Origin: Flavobacteriales bacterium
GTDB lineage: Bacteria; Bacteroidota; Bacteroidia; Flavobacteriales; Flavobacteriaceae
Direction of reading: 5' to 3'
DNA: 61,301 nucleotides
Assembly: GCA_011526365.1 (NCBI GenBank)
Contig: WTIO01000018.1
Location: forward strand, 1 to 61,301
Shown here in pieces: positions 26,069 through 35,533 of this stretch. Within the stretch, counting starts at the first letter, position 1. Each line of letters opens with the position of its first letter. The position numbers and the translations under genes are program-made. A model generated the notes under the pieces. It did not search any database. It saw only the letters and a program-made list of their open reading frames with translations, and was not told the DNA's origin.

Positions 26069-26359
26069 ATGGTAACTGACGACTCCCGAGCAGATTTTTA
26101 TTCCCGATTTCATGAACAATTACAAAATTCACAGCCATGGCCTGGTGAGTATATGTTTAAATTTATATTTAAGAAGGGAAGTTCCAGTCAGCACCAGCTC
26201 GAAGAGATGTTTGATTCTTCGGGGGCCACCATCAATTTAAAACCATCGTCTAAAGGCGCTTACATCAGTATGAGCATAACCACCAATATGGCGAATCCCG
26301 AGGCTGTTATTGCCATTTACAAAAAAGTAGAACAACTCCAAGACGTTATTACGCTTTAA
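26069..26359 (+). CDS. DUF493 family protein
   Basis: A 96-residue cytoplasmic protein with a ferredoxin-like fold (YbeD-like). The stretch PWPGEYMFKFIFKKGS and the repeated hydrophobic strands fit the family. Its function is unknown; E. coli YbeD lies by lipoate genes, but there are none here. A TATCTTTA sequence (26043-26050, one mismatch to the -7 consensus) lies 18 bases before the ATG. Confidence 0.8.
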   Translation: MVTDDSRADFYSRFHEQLQNSQPWPGEYMFKFIFKKGSSSQHQLEEMFDSSGATINLKPSSKGAYISMSITTNMANPEAVIAIYKKVEQLQDVITL

Positions 26360-26434
26360 AGTGGGTAAATTTTTACAACAGCTGTGTAATTTTTACTATT
26401 TTGCGGTTGAACCCATTTCAGCTACTCAATTTTT

Positions 26435-27070
26435 ATGATTTCATTACAATACAATACGGATCGCGAGAAATTAATTATTCCCGAATACGGCCGGCACATC
26501 CATAAGATGATACAGCAGGTTACCGAGGAATCCGATCGCGAAAAACGCAACAAACAAACCAAAGCCATCATCGGAGTGATGGGGAACTTAAACCCACACC
26601 TTCGTGACGTGCCCGATTTTCAGCACAAGCTTTGGGATCAACTCTTTATCATGTCTGATTTTCAGTTGGACGTTGATGCTCCTTTTGACTTGCCCGAGCG
26701 CGAGGTGTTAGAAGCCCGTCCAGAGCGTTTGGACTATCCTAAAAACAACAATAAGTACCGCTTTTATGGCAATAACATATTGCGGATGATTGATGTAGCT
26801 ATAGGTTGGGAAGAAGGCGACATGAAAGATGCTTTGGTGTTTACCATTGCCAACCACATGAAAAAATGCTTCCTCAATTGGAACAAAGACACTGTTGAAG
26901 ATGTGGTGATTCATGCCCACTTAGAAGAGCTGTCCGATGGCAAACTCAAAGTTGCGGCCTCTCAACTCCCATTAACAGAGTCGAGTGAACTCCTCAAGAT
27001 TAAGTCGAAAAACGGTAACGGCCCCAAGCACCATCACAAACAACGTAGTAAAAAACGCAAACGGTACTAA
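26435..27070 (+). CDS. DUF4290 family protein
   Basis: A 211-residue Bacteroidetes-specific protein. The N-terminus LQYNTDREKLIIPEYGRHIH and the following acidic helices are characteristic. The last 25 residues are strongly basic (HHHKQRSKKRKRY at the end), which suggests nucleic-acid or membrane contact. It is 5 bases before murA and almost always paired with it in this phylum. A link to cell-wall synthesis is inferred from that pairing only. Confidence 0.85.
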   Translation: MISLQYNTDREKLIIPEYGRHIHKMIQQVTEESDREKRNKQTKAIIGVMGNLNPHLRDVPDFQHKLWDQLFIMSDFQLDVDAPFDLPEREVLEARPERLDYPKNNNKYRFYGNNILRMIDVAIGWEEGDMKDALVFTIANHMKKCFLNWNKDTVEDVVIHAHLEELSDGKLKVAASQLPLTESSELLKIKSKNGNGPKHHHKQRSKKRKRY

Positions 27071-27075
27071 AAAGC

Positions 27076-28383
27076 ATGGGAAGCTTTGTAATCTCTGGAG
27101 GACATCGCCTAGAGGGCGCCATTACCCCACAGGGGTCTAAAAATGAAGCCTTACAAATAATAGCCGCTGTACTTTTGACCGATGAAAGGGTCACTATTGA
27201 AAACATCCCTGATATTGTAGATGTTAACAAGCTTATTCATTTGTTGGCACAAATGGGCGTTAAGGTTGATAGGACTGCTCCCGATGTTTGTCATTTTCAA
27301 GCAGATGCCGTAAATCTCGATTTTTTAAAAACCCCAGAGTTTAGCACCTTGGCTAAAGCCTTAAGAGGTTCCGTTATGCTTGTGGGTCCAATGTTGGCGC
27401 GTTTTGGCGTAGGCTGTATCCCACGACCTGGAGGTGATAAAATTGGTCGCCGACGTTTAGACACTCATTTTGAGGGGATGATAAAATTAGGCGCTCACTT
27501 TGAATATGATGCCGAGAATTACTTTTACAGTGTAACCGCCAAAGCCCTTAAAGGGGCGTATATCCTTCAAGACGAAGCCTCAGTAACCGGAACTGCTAAT
27601 GTGGTTATGGCCGCGGTATTGGCGGAAGGAACAACTACCATTTACAATGCCGCTTGTGAACCTTACCTTCAGCAATTGTGTGCCCTGCTTAATCGTATGG
27701 GAGCAAAGATCACGGGTATCGGTTCTAATTTGCTTACTATTGAAGGTGTTGCAAGGCTTAATGGGACGACCCACCGTGTGCTGCCCGATATGATTGAAAT
27801 AGGCAGCTGGATTGGCTTAGCCGCGCTTACGCGCAGCGCATTAACCATAAAATCCGTGTCTTGGGAAGCCTTGGGACAAATTCCCAGTGTATTTAGAAAA
27901 TTGGGAATTCAAATTGAGCGACAAGGGGATGATATGTTTATTCCAGCGCATGAAGAGGGCTATGAAATCCAAAGTGATATAGATGGGTCCATACTTACAG
28001 TATCCGATGCTCCTTGGCCCGGGTTTACGCCAGATTTATTAAGTGTCATCCTTGTTACCGCAACCCAAGCACGGGGCAGTTTGTTGGTGCACCAAAAAAT
28101 GTTTGAAAGCCGTTTATTTTTTGTTGATAAGTTGCTTGATATGGGAGCAAAAATAATCTTGTGTGATCCCCACCGCGCCACAGTAATTGGTCATAATTTT
28201 AAATCCCAGCTCAAAGCAACCACCATGACGTCTCCCGATATTAGAGCGGGTATTTCATTGCTTATTGCAGCACTATCAGCTCAGGGAGAAAGTACCATCC
28301 ACAACATCGAACAAATTGATCGCGGGTACCAGCATATTGTTCCGCGTTTGCAGCAGTTGGGCGCCAAAATAGAACGGGTTTAA
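27076..28383 (+). CDS. murA: UDP-N-acetylglucosamine 1-carboxyvinyltransferase, Asp-type
   Basis: First committed step of peptidoglycan synthesis: addition of enolpyruvate from PEP to UDP-GlcNAc. The 435-residue protein shows GSKNEAL near the N-terminus, PRPGGDKIGRRRLDTHFEG in the active-site loop, and SVTGTANVVMAAVLAEG with DMIEIGSWIG. In the loop, the position of the catalytic Cys115 of E. coli is Asp121. Asp at this place is known to keep activity and give fosfomycin resistance in Mycobacterium and Chlamydia. The stop shares TTAA with the convergent DUF1801 gene. Confidence 0.94.
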   Translation: MGSFVISGGHRLEGAITPQGSKNEALQIIAAVLLTDERVTIENIPDIVDVNKLIHLLAQMGVKVDRTAPDVCHFQADAVNLDFLKTPEFSTLAKALRGSVMLVGPMLARFGVGCIPRPGGDKIGRRRLDTHFEGMIKLGAHFEYDAENYFYSVTAKALKGAYILQDEASVTGTANVVMAAVLAEGTTTIYNAACEPYLQQLCALLNRMGAKITGIGSNLLTIEGVARLNGTTHRVLPDMIEIGSWIGLAALTRSALTIKSVSWEALGQIPSVFRKLGIQIERQGDDMFIPAHEEGYEIQSDIDGSILTVSDAPWPGFTPDLLSVILVTATQARGSLLVHQKMFESRLFFVDKLLDMGAKIILCDPHRATVIGHNFKSQLKATTMTSPDIRAGISLLIAALSAQGESTIHNIEQIDRGYQHIVPRLQQLGAKIERV

Positions 28384-28799
28384 GACGGATGCTGTTCCAA
28401 CGTGAGTTGGATACTTTTTCGAAGGAGTTGTTCCAGCACCGATAGTTTGATCAATTCCAAACGTTTGATGTAGAGGCAACCAACGCTTTTTTTGTATTGG
28501 CCCAAGTTGTTAAAATCAAGTGCTTTATGAGATAGGTCGCACATTAAGTAGAGACTAATTGCAGTTTTTCTGGGTGCAAAACCTGTTAAAAACCAATCGC
28601 CTTCCCGTCCACTTTTATATTTGTAGTGGTAGTGTCCAAAACCTATAATGCTGGTTCCCCACATTTTTGGGGGAGCTTGGGTAATTTTTTGCATTAATGC
28701 AGCAAGTTGCAGTGCATCTTGTTTTTGGGTTTCCTCCTCAATTGCTGCAATGTAATCCTTAACACTTGCATTGGTAGGCTGTGTTTTGTTTGGTGGCAT
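28380..28799 (-). CDS. DUF1801 domain protein
   Basis: A 139-residue YdhG-like protein. The conserved core includes KMWGTSIIGFGHYHYKY, GREGDWFLTGFAPRK and VGCLYIKRLE, which are the family hallmarks. The start is ATG at 28799; a TTG five codons earlier is less likely. It is 25 bases downstream of the DUF2805 gene and probably the last gene of the photolyase operon. DUF1801 proteins have no settled function. Its stop overlaps that of murA by four bases. Confidence 0.83.
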   Translation of the reverse strand: MPPNKTQPTNASVKDYIAAIEEETQKQDALQLAALMQKITQAPPKMWGTSIIGFGHYHYKYKSGREGDWFLTGFAPRKTAISLYLMCDLSHKALDFNNLGQYKKSVGCLYIKRLELIKLSVLEQLLRKSIQLTLEQHPS

Positions 28800-28824
28800 A
28801 CTTCTAAAGTTCAAAAATCTGCCG

Positions 28825-29109
28825 TTATCGTTTTGAGATTTTATTGTTAGAAATATTCCGTTGCCGCGAGCATTTAAAGCGGTCTACATCTGAAGTTCTA
28901 CTTTTAAGATGTTTTGTTTTTCGGCCCTGTACCCGTTCCCGCCACATTTTAAAACTTTTGGGTTTCATTTCTCTGCGCATTAGGGTAATGACCTCTTGTT
29001 CTTTTAAATCAAATTGTAATTGAATGGCATCAAAAGGGGTACGATCTTCCCAGGCCATTTCAATAATTCTGTCAATTTCTTTTTCGCTAAGTGCCTTTCG
29101 TTTTTTCAT
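28825..29109 (-). CDS. DUF2805/TIGR03643 protein, helix-turn-helix-like
   Basis: A 94-residue basic protein. Residues 7-50 read like three short helices with a turn (EKEIDRIIEMAWEDRTPF, then DAIQLQFDLKEQEVITLMRR), which resembles a helix-turn-helix or sigma region 4 fold; the C-terminal half is rich in Lys and Arg. The family (TIGR03643) is uncharacterised, and I recall it mostly beside cryptochrome genes. Here it starts 2 bases after the atypical photolyase/cryptochrome stop. DNA or RNA binding is inference from fold and charge. Confidence 0.77.
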   Translation of the reverse strand: MKKRKALSEKEIDRIIEMAWEDRTPFDAIQLQFDLKEQEVITLMRREMKPKSFKMWRERVQGRKTKHLKSRTSDVDRFKCSRQRNISNNKISKR

Positions 29110-29111
29110 AC

Positions 29112-30590
29112 TTATTGTGTTGTACGGTTGGGAAGGGTGTGTTGCCGTAAAATACGTTTACTTTCCTGTACCACCTGAGATTGTTTTTGCATCTTCCACA
29201 AAACCTCACTGGCTTGTTGGCGTGTTTTGTTTAGGTCTATTATAGGTTTGGGGTAATCAATACCCAAAGTAAGGTTGTATAGGGCTACTTCCATGGGGGT
29301 CATTTCCCAAGGATGGTGAACAAGGGTGTCGGGCAAGGACACCAGTTCGGGCACCCATTGTTTTACAAACTCCCCAGTGGGGTCGTGATCGATGCCATTT
29401 TTTACAGGATTATAAATACGTAGGGTATTAATACCGGTTTCTCCTGCCTGCATTTGCAATTGAGGAAAGTGTATTCCAGGTTCAAAATCTAAAAAGTGTT
29501 GTGCTAAAAAGAGTGCACTGGCCTGCCAGGGTTGCCATAGCAAATGGGTAAAAAATGAAACCACTAGGGCACGCATTCGAAAATTTAGGTAACCAGTGGC
29601 CACCAAACACCGCATGGCAGCATCCACAATGGGTACCCCAGTTTTTCCTTTTTCCCATGCCGTTATATAGCTGGTGTTTAGGGGTTTTTCTAGCTGGTGG
29701 TACCCGTAATTAATACTTTGAAATTCCATGCTGCATTCCATTTCAAATTTTTGAATGAAGTGGGCCTGCCAGCGCAAGCGCGACCCAAACGCACGAAGGG
29801 CAAAGGGGAGTTTGCTACCGGACTGTTGCGCAAGGCGTTGTACTACGCTACGCATAGAGAGGTTTCCATAGGCAATGTAGGGCGAAAGTCTACTGCAGCT
29901 TACACGAGATTGCTTGGGTTTAGAAATGTGTTTTTGATAGTTGATGTAGCGCTTGTTAAAAAAACTGTCCAAATAGCGCTTGGCTGGGCTGGGCCCTCCT
30001 TCTTGCATTTTAGGAGTAGCGGTCACACTTAAATCAGCTGGAGTAAACTGTTTGTACAGTGCTTCTATGGTGTTCCAGTGCACCAATTGTTGCCCTTTGG
30101 GGAGGAACTGTTTTTGAGGCTGCGCCATAAAGTTCTCCCATTGCTTGCGCCATCCTTTTCGATTTCTTAATCCACGAACAACCCCTTGTTGACCAAATTC
30201 AGTCCATTGAAGTTGGTGTTTGGCACACCAGCGTTTTACTTTTTTATCCCGTTCATAAGTTACTGCAATTCCAGTTTCTTGATGGGAATACAGGGCTTGC
30301 AAGGGCAGCAGAACGGATAACTTTTCGAGCACCTCCAGTAGTGTTCCTTTAAGGCAGAGCACCTCAGTTTGGTAGTGTTCCAGTTGTTTGTTGAGGTCTA
30401 AAAGTGACTGCTTAATAAAATTGAGGTGACGGGGACTGTAGTGGGGGTCACTGAACACATCGGTTTCAAACACATAGAGCAACAAGCATTTTTTATGGTT
30501 TTTAAGGGCCGCATAGAGTGCGTCGTGATCGTGGAGTCGCAAGTCACGTTTTAACCAAACCAAAGCTGTAGGGGTAGGATCAATAGGCAT
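29112..30590 (-). CDS. Atypical cryptochrome/photolyase family protein
   Basis: A 492-residue flavoprotein of the photolyase fold: an N-terminal alpha/beta antenna domain ([16 protein letters not shown]) and a C-terminal FAD domain ([19 protein letters not shown]). It differs from the other three paralogs in the flavin pocket. Where class I and DASH proteins have DYxxxSNxGNW, this one has [14 protein letters not shown], with His374 in place of the Asn next to flavin N5, followed by [18 protein letters not shown] do not know a characterised member. ATG at 30590 is preferred; ATG at 30632 would extend the overlap with the upstream gene to 53 bases. Repair or signalling cannot be told from sequence. 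Confidence 0.82.
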   Translation of the reverse strand: MPIDPTPTALVWLKRDLRLHDHDALYAALKNHKKCLLLYVFETDVFSDPHYSPRHLNFIKQSLLDLNKQLEHYQTEVLCLKGTLLEVLEKLSVLLPLQALYSHQETGIAVTYERDKKVKRWCAKHQLQWTEFGQQGVVRGLRNRKGWRKQWENFMAQPQKQFLPKGQQLVHWNTIEALYKQFTPADLSVTATPKMQEGGPSPAKRYLDSFFNKRYINYQKHISKPKQSRVSCSRLSPYIAYGNLSMRSVVQRLAQQSGSKLPFALRAFGSRLRWQAHFIQKFEMECSMEFQSINYGYHQLEKPLNTSYITAWEKGKTGVPIVDAAMRCLVATGYLNFRMRALVVSFFTHLLWQPWQASALFLAQHFLDFEPGIHFPQLQMQAGETGINTLRIYNPVKNGIDHDPTGEFVKQWVPELVSLPDTLVHHPWEMTPMEVALYNLTLGIDYPKPIIDLNKTRQQASEVLWKMQKQSQVVQESKRILRQHTLPNRTTQ

Positions 30591-32112
30591 CTGGATTGGC
30601 AATGATAGTAGCAGCTCGTGATTTGATTTCATACAACTCTTCTGCGGGTATTTTTTCTAACAAGCGCAGCATCATACTCATACGATTGTTATTTTTTAGC
30701 AGCTCTTTTTTGTCGTCGAGGAAATTCCAATAGAGACTGTTAAAAGGGCAGGCGGTTTCCCCTGTACGCTGCGATTTATTGTAAATGCAACTCCCGCAGT
30801 AATTTCCCATTTTGTTGATGTAAGCTGCCGCTGAGATATACGGCTTTGTGGCCACAATACCACCATCTGCCCACTGGCTCATACCTCGTGTATTGGGCAG
30901 TTGTACCCATTCGATAGCATCGGCATACACCCCCAGGTACCATTGGTCCACAGCGTCGGGGTGGATTTGAGCTAACAGGGCAAAATTACCAGTAATCATC
31001 AGGCGTTGAATGTGATGTGCATAGGCGTGTTCTAGGGAATTGTTGATGCTGTGTTGCAAACAACTCATTTTGGTTTTCCCTGTCCAATAAAAATCGGGGA
31101 GGGGGTTGGTGTTTTCCAGGTGATTTTTCGCTTTATACTCTGGCATTTCGGCCCAGTAGATGCCGCGCATATATTCTCGCCAGCCAATAATTTGTCGGAC
31201 AAAGCCCTCGGTTTGTGAGAGGCTTATAATTTCAGGGGTTTTGCGATAGGCATCAATTGCAGTTTTTACCACTTCTAAGGGGTGAAGCATCTTAGCATTT
31301 AGGGCAAAGGAAATACGCGCGTGAAACAAGTTGGATTGCTCGGTATGCATCGCATCCTGATAGTCTCCAAAGTGGCAGAGCAAATGGGTACAAAAGTAGT
31401 CCAGCTGTGCCTGTGCTTCTTCCACCGTAGTGGGGAATAAGAAATATGAGGTATCAATAGTACCGAATGTTTGTATTCCTTGATTTTCTAATAGCTGCAC
31501 TAGGGGCTCAAGGGAGCTGGTTTTGGGGTGATAAGGAGGGGGAATTTCGGGGGTTCCTTTCCACTTATTACGATTGGACTTGTCATAATTCCACTGTCCG
31601 CCTTCGGGTTGCTCGCCCTGCATAAGGAGGTTGTATTTTTTTCGCATATCACGGTAGAAGAACTCCATGATGCGTTGTTTTTTTCCTTCAAAAAAGAATT
31701 GTAAATCTGTTCTTGACGTAAGAAAATGTTCGGTGTCCGCAGTATTTACAGGAAGGTCAAGTTGCTGTGTAAATTCCTTTAGCTGTTGGTCTAATCGGAA
31801 TTCATCTGGCCATTGATATTCGAAGCTACTGGCATTAAAGTGCTGAAAACAATAGGAGAGATTTTCCGTAAGGCTCTGCGTGTTTTCTGGCGCATCTAAG
31901 GGAATATAGTGCACCTGATGTCCTTGCTTTTCTAAGTCTTTTGCAAAGTTGCGCATGGCCGCAAAAAAGGCTACAACTTTTTGAATATGGTGTTCTACAT
32001 AGTTGGTTTCCTGCTGCATTTCCATCATAACGTAGCAGGTATTAGCTTCCACAGTTGTAAACCACGAGTGTTTTGGGTTTAATTGATCTCCTAGTAGCAG
32101 TCGGATTTTCAT
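30580..32112 (-). CDS. Fe-S cluster bacterial cryptochrome/(6-4) photolyase (PhrB type)
   Basis: Light-dependent repair of (6-4) photoproducts is known for the Agrobacterium PhrB relative. The 510-residue protein begins with LLLGDQLN and keeps the four Fe-S ligands: Cys351 in TKMSCL, Cys439 and Cys442 in NYCGSC, and Cys455 in ETACPF, each one residue off the PhrB numbers 350, 438, 441 and 454. [18 protein letters not shown] is another family signature. The ATG at 32112 overlaps the DASH gene stop by four bases (ATGA); a GTG eight codons earlier was rejected. The PhrB antenna is a lumazine derivative, not checked here. Confidence 0.92.
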   Translation of the reverse strand: MKIRLLLGDQLNPKHSWFTTVEANTCYVMMEMQQETNYVEHHIQKVVAFFAAMRNFAKDLEKQGHQVHYIPLDAPENTQSLTENLSYCFQHFNASSFEYQWPDEFRLDQQLKEFTQQLDLPVNTADTEHFLTSRTDLQFFFEGKKQRIMEFFYRDMRKKYNLLMQGEQPEGGQWNYDKSNRNKWKGTPEIPPPYHPKTSSLEPLVQLLENQGIQTFGTIDTSYFLFPTTVEEAQAQLDYFCTHLLCHFGDYQDAMHTEQSNLFHARISFALNAKMLHPLEVVKTAIDAYRKTPEIISLSQTEGFVRQIIGWREYMRGIYWAEMPEYKAKNHLENTNPLPDFYWTGKTKMSCLQHSINNSLEHAYAHHIQRLMITGNFALLAQIHPDAVDQWYLGVYADAIEWVQLPNTRGMSQWADGGIVATKPYISAAAYINKMGNYCGSCIYNKSQRTGETACPFNSLYWNFLDDKKELLKNNNRMSMMLRLLEKIPAEELYEIKSRAATIIANPDAY

Positions 32113-33419
32113 GGAAATAAGTTGAGTTGTAACCACAGCTTTTGAAATGCCCCTTTGGTGTCATAGCGTTCCGCCTGGAATTGTACGTTAAATTTTCTAT
32201 CACGGGGATCATTTCCAACACCTGCCACGTACATCCAGTTTCCATAGTTACTGTGCACGTCGTAATCCAGAAGTAGGGCTTCAAAATAGGCCGCCCCCAT
32301 GCGCCAGTCGAGTAAGAGGTTTTTTGCAAAATAACTGGCTACATTTTGTCGGCCACGATTGCTCATCCATCCTGTATGCTTAAGTTCAAGCATATTAGCA
32401 TTAACAAAGGGTTCGTGGGTTTCCCCTTCGGCCCATTGCACAAATTTTTTAGGGCTATTGTCCCAGTGGTAAGCCCGATTTAGGATTCCTTCTTGTTGAA
32501 AAATTTTATTGCCGTGTTTTAAAGAAATGTATTTAAAGAAATCCCGCCACAACAGCTCAAACACCAACCAGTAGGTAGATTGATTTTTGTCTACCTTTTT
32601 TTCATAGCGTTTAACTTCCCAATAAATCATTGTTGGAGAAAGCGCACCATTGGCCAACCAAGGGGAGAATTTTGAACTGTAGTCCACCCCCACAAGACCA
32701 TTTCTGGTTTGTTTGTAATAGGAGAGCTTTTTGGTATTCCAAAAATACTCTTGCATCCGGTGAAGGCCTGCGGTTGTTCCACCGTCAAAGGGAAAGGCTG
32801 AGCGTTTGTCTTTTTCGAAATCACTAAGTCCTAGCGTTTCAAGCTTAGGAATTTCATAGGTTGCCGCCAATAAGTTGTCTTGGGGCATTGCTTTAGGAGG
32901 AGGGATTAGTGCCGGTGGGTTAGTGTATTTTTCTACTTTTTTACGAAAGGCGGTGAATACCTCGGGCATGTTTTCTACCGCAAAAGGAATTTTAGTGGGC
33001 GGGAAAAGGAATTGTCCATAAAAGGTTTCCCATGCTACCGTGGGGCATAGTGTTTGTAATGCTGCTACCACTTTTGTTTCCTCTGTCGTCCACTCTTCTT
33101 GCAAGTACACCGTTTCTACTTGATGCGCTGCAATGACTTGGGACAGTCCAGTTTCAGGGGTGTTTAGGTCTACAATGAGTGTAATATTAAGTTCCCTCAG
33201 TCTTTGTTGAAGGTCCCGCACCGTATCGATAAGAAAGTGCGCTCTATAGCGTTCGGTTTTTTTAAAACCCCATTTTGTTGTGGCATAGTGTCTGGGATCG
33301 AAACTGTAGTAGGCTATAACTTTTTCGTGCGAAGCAGTTGCTGTGGAAAGCCCATAGTGATCCAAGGTTCGTAAATCGTTACGAAACCAAACGAGTGCTG
33401 TTTTTTTTAAGGTTTGCAT
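32109..33419 (-). CDS. DASH family cryptochrome
   Basis: A 436-residue photolyase-fold flavoprotein. The N-terminus ([13 protein letters not shown]) and the FAD domain end [29 protein letters not shown] are cry-DASH hallmarks, including the flavin-contacting Asn. DASH proteins repair cyclobutane dimers in single-stranded DNA and may also signal. It overlaps the DUF2256 gene by 13 bases upstream and the Fe-S photolyase gene by 4 bases downstream, so translation of the set is probably coupled. Confidence 0.93.
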   Translation of the reverse strand: MQTLKKTALVWFRNDLRTLDHYGLSTATASHEKVIAYYSFDPRHYATTKWGFKKTERYRAHFLIDTVRDLQQRLRELNITLIVDLNTPETGLSQVIAAHQVETVYLQEEWTTEETKVVAALQTLCPTVAWETFYGQFLFPPTKIPFAVENMPEVFTAFRKKVEKYTNPPALIPPPKAMPQDNLLAATYEIPKLETLGLSDFEKDKRSAFPFDGGTTAGLHRMQEYFWNTKKLSYYKQTRNGLVGVDYSSKFSPWLANGALSPTMIYWEVKRYEKKVDKNQSTYWLVFELLWRDFFKYISLKHGNKIFQQEGILNRAYHWDNSPKKFVQWAEGETHEPFVNANMLELKHTGWMSNRGRQNVASYFAKNLLLDWRMGAAYFEALLLDYDVHSNYGNWMYVAGVGNDPRDRKFNVQFQAERYDTKGAFQKLWLQLNLFP

Positions 33420-33538
33420 TTTTTGCTACAGTATTTTACGTTATCCCAATCCCTTTCCCATTTTTTGCGCCAGGTGAATGGGCGTTGGCAACTGGGGCAA
33501 ATTTTTTGAGGAAGATGTTCTTTTTTTACCCCCCTCAT
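33407..33538 (-). CDS. DUF2256 zinc-ribbon protein, 43 residues
   Basis: A tiny gene read directly from the minus strand between photolyase and cry-DASH. The product has CPSC (Cys14, Cys17) and a second pair Cys37 and Cys41 in YCSKKC, around an aromatic and basic core ([13 protein letters not shown]). This is the DUF2256 pattern, a family often found beside or fused to photolyase/cryptochrome proteins. It overlaps the photolyase stop by 4 bases (ATGA) and the DASH start by 13 bases. A zinc-binding nucleic-acid or protein adaptor is inference. Confidence 0.85.
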   Translation of the reverse strand: MRGVKKEHLPQKICPSCQRPFTWRKKWERDWDNVKYCSKKCKP

Positions 33539-34836
33539 TGTGGATTTAAGGCGGATTTATACGTGGTTAAACAGCGTTCTCGCGCCATTTTGTGCTCCAC
33601 CATTGGTTGGGGGTAATCCAGTTCTTGATGATTGGGCACCCACTTATTAATGTATTTTAATTCTTTGTCAAACTTGGTGACTTGCGAGGTGGGATTAAAG
33701 ATTCGGAAGTAGGGAGCGGCATCTACACCACATCCTGCTACCCATTGCCAGTTTCCAACATTGCTTGACATTTCATAATCGAGAAGTTTTTCAGCAAAAT
33801 AAGCTTCTCCCCAGCGCCAGTCAATTAACAAGTGTTTGCACAAAAAGCTCCCTACCAACATTCGTAAACGATTATGCATATAGCCGGTTTGATTGAGTTC
33901 GCGCATCCCAGCATCTACGAGGGGGTAGCCTGTGTTTCCTTCGCACCAACGTTGGAATTCTTCCTCATTGTTACGCCACAAAATTCGATCGTAGGCCGGT
34001 TTGAAGCTTTTGGAAGCAGTATGGGGAAAATGCCATAGAATTTGCATAAAAAACTCACGCCAAATCAATTCTTTTAAATACGTGGGATTGGAGCGTGCGG
34101 CTGCTTGTTCCACCAATTTACGGATGCTTATAGTGCCAAACCGAAGGTGAACCCCCAAACGAGAGGTTTCGTCAAGTGCAGGAAAATTGCGTGTTTCTTC
34201 GTAAGCATCAATTCTTGCATTGCTCACCGAATCGCCGGGTGCTTGTATTCCACTGGGTTGAAATCCGAGTGCTTTTAAGCTTAATTGTGGTAATTCTGTT
34301 TGAATACATTTGTGTAATAATTCTTCTGAAGGCAGTTGTTGCGGTGTGTGGTCTTGAAATCGTGCCAACCACTTTTTAGAATAGGGTGTGTACACCACAT
34401 AAGGCGATCCATCGTCTTTGGTTACCTCTGCTTTTTCAAAAATTACCTGATCCTTGTAGTTTTCAAAAGCAATGCCTTTTTCTGCAAGTAGGGCTTCAAT
34501 TGCTGCATCCCGTTCTTGGGCATAGGGCTCATAATCGTGATTGGTGACTACACGATCAATAGGATAGTTGTCAAGCAATTGAGTTATAATAGCCTTGGGT
34601 TCCCCACGATACATACCAACGGTACATCTGTTCCTCTTCATAGCATCATTGATGTCCCCCAAGGCCTTAAGTATAAATTCTATACGCGCATCTTGTTGCG
34701 GTAGTTTATCGATGATGGCAGTATCAAAAATGAAAATGGGCAGTACTTGTTCGGCATTTTTGAGTGCATGGTAGAACCCTACATTATCCTGGACACGTAA
34801 GTCACGTCGAAACCAAAAAAGGGTTAATCTACTCAT
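33535..34836 (-). CDS. phr: Class I cyclobutane pyrimidine dimer photolyase
   Basis: Repairs CPD lesions using FADH- and light. The 433-residue protein has the antenna domain start [14 protein letters not shown] and the FAD domain with [46 protein letters not shown] and [11 protein letters not shown], which fit class I enzymes. The Asn next to flavin N5 and the Trp residues of the lesion pocket (WQW) are present. It follows the SDR gene by 3 bases and precedes DUF2256 with a 4-base overlap. Confidence 0.93.
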   Translation of the reverse strand: MSRLTLFWFRRDLRVQDNVGFYHALKNAEQVLPIFIFDTAIIDKLPQQDARIEFILKALGDINDAMKRNRCTVGMYRGEPKAIITQLLDNYPIDRVVTNHDYEPYAQERDAAIEALLAEKGIAFENYKDQVIFEKAEVTKDDGSPYVVYTPYSKKWLARFQDHTPQQLPSEELLHKCIQTELPQLSLKALGFQPSGIQAPGDSVSNARIDAYEETRNFPALDETSRLGVHLRFGTISIRKLVEQAAARSNPTYLKELIWREFFMQILWHFPHTASKSFKPAYDRILWRNNEEEFQRWCEGNTGYPLVDAGMRELNQTGYMHNRLRMLVGSFLCKHLLIDWRWGEAYFAEKLLDYEMSSNVGNWQWVAGCGVDAAPYFRIFNPTSQVTKFDKELKYINKWVPNHQELDYPQPMVEHKMARERCLTTYKSALNPQ

Positions 34837-34839
34837 CGT

Positions 34840-35532
34840 TTATGTTTTTGTGCTTCCAATTCCACCGTCAACAGTAACAATTTGACCGGTCATCCAAGCA
34901 CTGTTATCATTGATTAAAAAGGCTGCAAGGGCAGCAATTTCTTCTGGAGTTCCCACACGTTGAAGGGGGTGGCGTTCTGCTGCTCTGGCTTGTTTGGTTT
35001 CGTTGTTTAGAAACTTGTCTGCCAGGGGCGTATTCACTAGTGAGGGGGCTATGGCATTAACTCGAATTTTTGGTGCCCACTCGGCTGCAAGCGTGCGTGT
35101 GAGCCCCTCTAAAGCCCCTTTTGCACTGGCTATAGAAGCGTGAAAGGGCATTCCGGTTTGCACCGCAACCGTACTGAAGAACACCACGCTGGCCTGTGAT
35201 GCTTTTTGGAGTAGGGGCAGTACTTGTTGCAAGCATTGAATTGCTCCCATGACATTTAGCTCGAAATCGGCACGGAAAGCATCGGGCTTAAGCCCTTTGA
35301 AGGGACGTAATTGGATGGATCCTGGACAGTAGATAAAACCGTCTAAATGTTCGGGCAGGGCCTCGGTGGGTAGGATTTCTGTACTTGCATCAAAATTTAT
35401 TTTTTCGGCATTAACAGGAGCCTCGGTTGCGTTTCTGGAGGCCAAGTACAACTGAGCTTCCTCTTGAAGTTGTTGTGCAAGTGCAGCACCTATACCTGAA
35501 GTACCACCGATAATTAAAATATTCTTTTTCAT
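34840..35532 (-). CDS. SDR-fold protein lacking the catalytic Tyr
   Basis: A 230-residue Rossmann protein of the short-chain dehydrogenase/reductase type: nucleotide motif IGGTSGIGAALA, NVMGA strand, Ser120 in VVFFSTVAV, and Lys138. The YxxxK motif reads IASAK, so the catalytic Tyr is Ile134, if the register is right. Similar Tyr-less SDR proteins occur beside photolyase genes in other bacteria, as far as I recall. The ATG at 35532 matches the family N-terminus; an upstream in-frame start at 35586 was rejected because it runs into the SRPBCC gene. A role as nucleotide-binding scaffold is inference. Confidence 0.82.
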   Translation of the reverse strand: MKKNILIIGGTSGIGAALAQQLQEEAQLYLASRNATEAPVNAEKINFDASTEILPTEALPEHLDGFIYCPGSIQLRPFKGLKPDAFRADFELNVMGAIQCLQQVLPLLQKASQASVVFFSTVAVQTGMPFHASIASAKGALEGLTRTLAAEWAPKIRVNAIAPSLVNTPLADKFLNNETKQARAAERHPLQRVGTPEEIAALAAFLINDNSAWMTGQIVTVDGGIGSTKT

Positions 35533-35533
35533 A

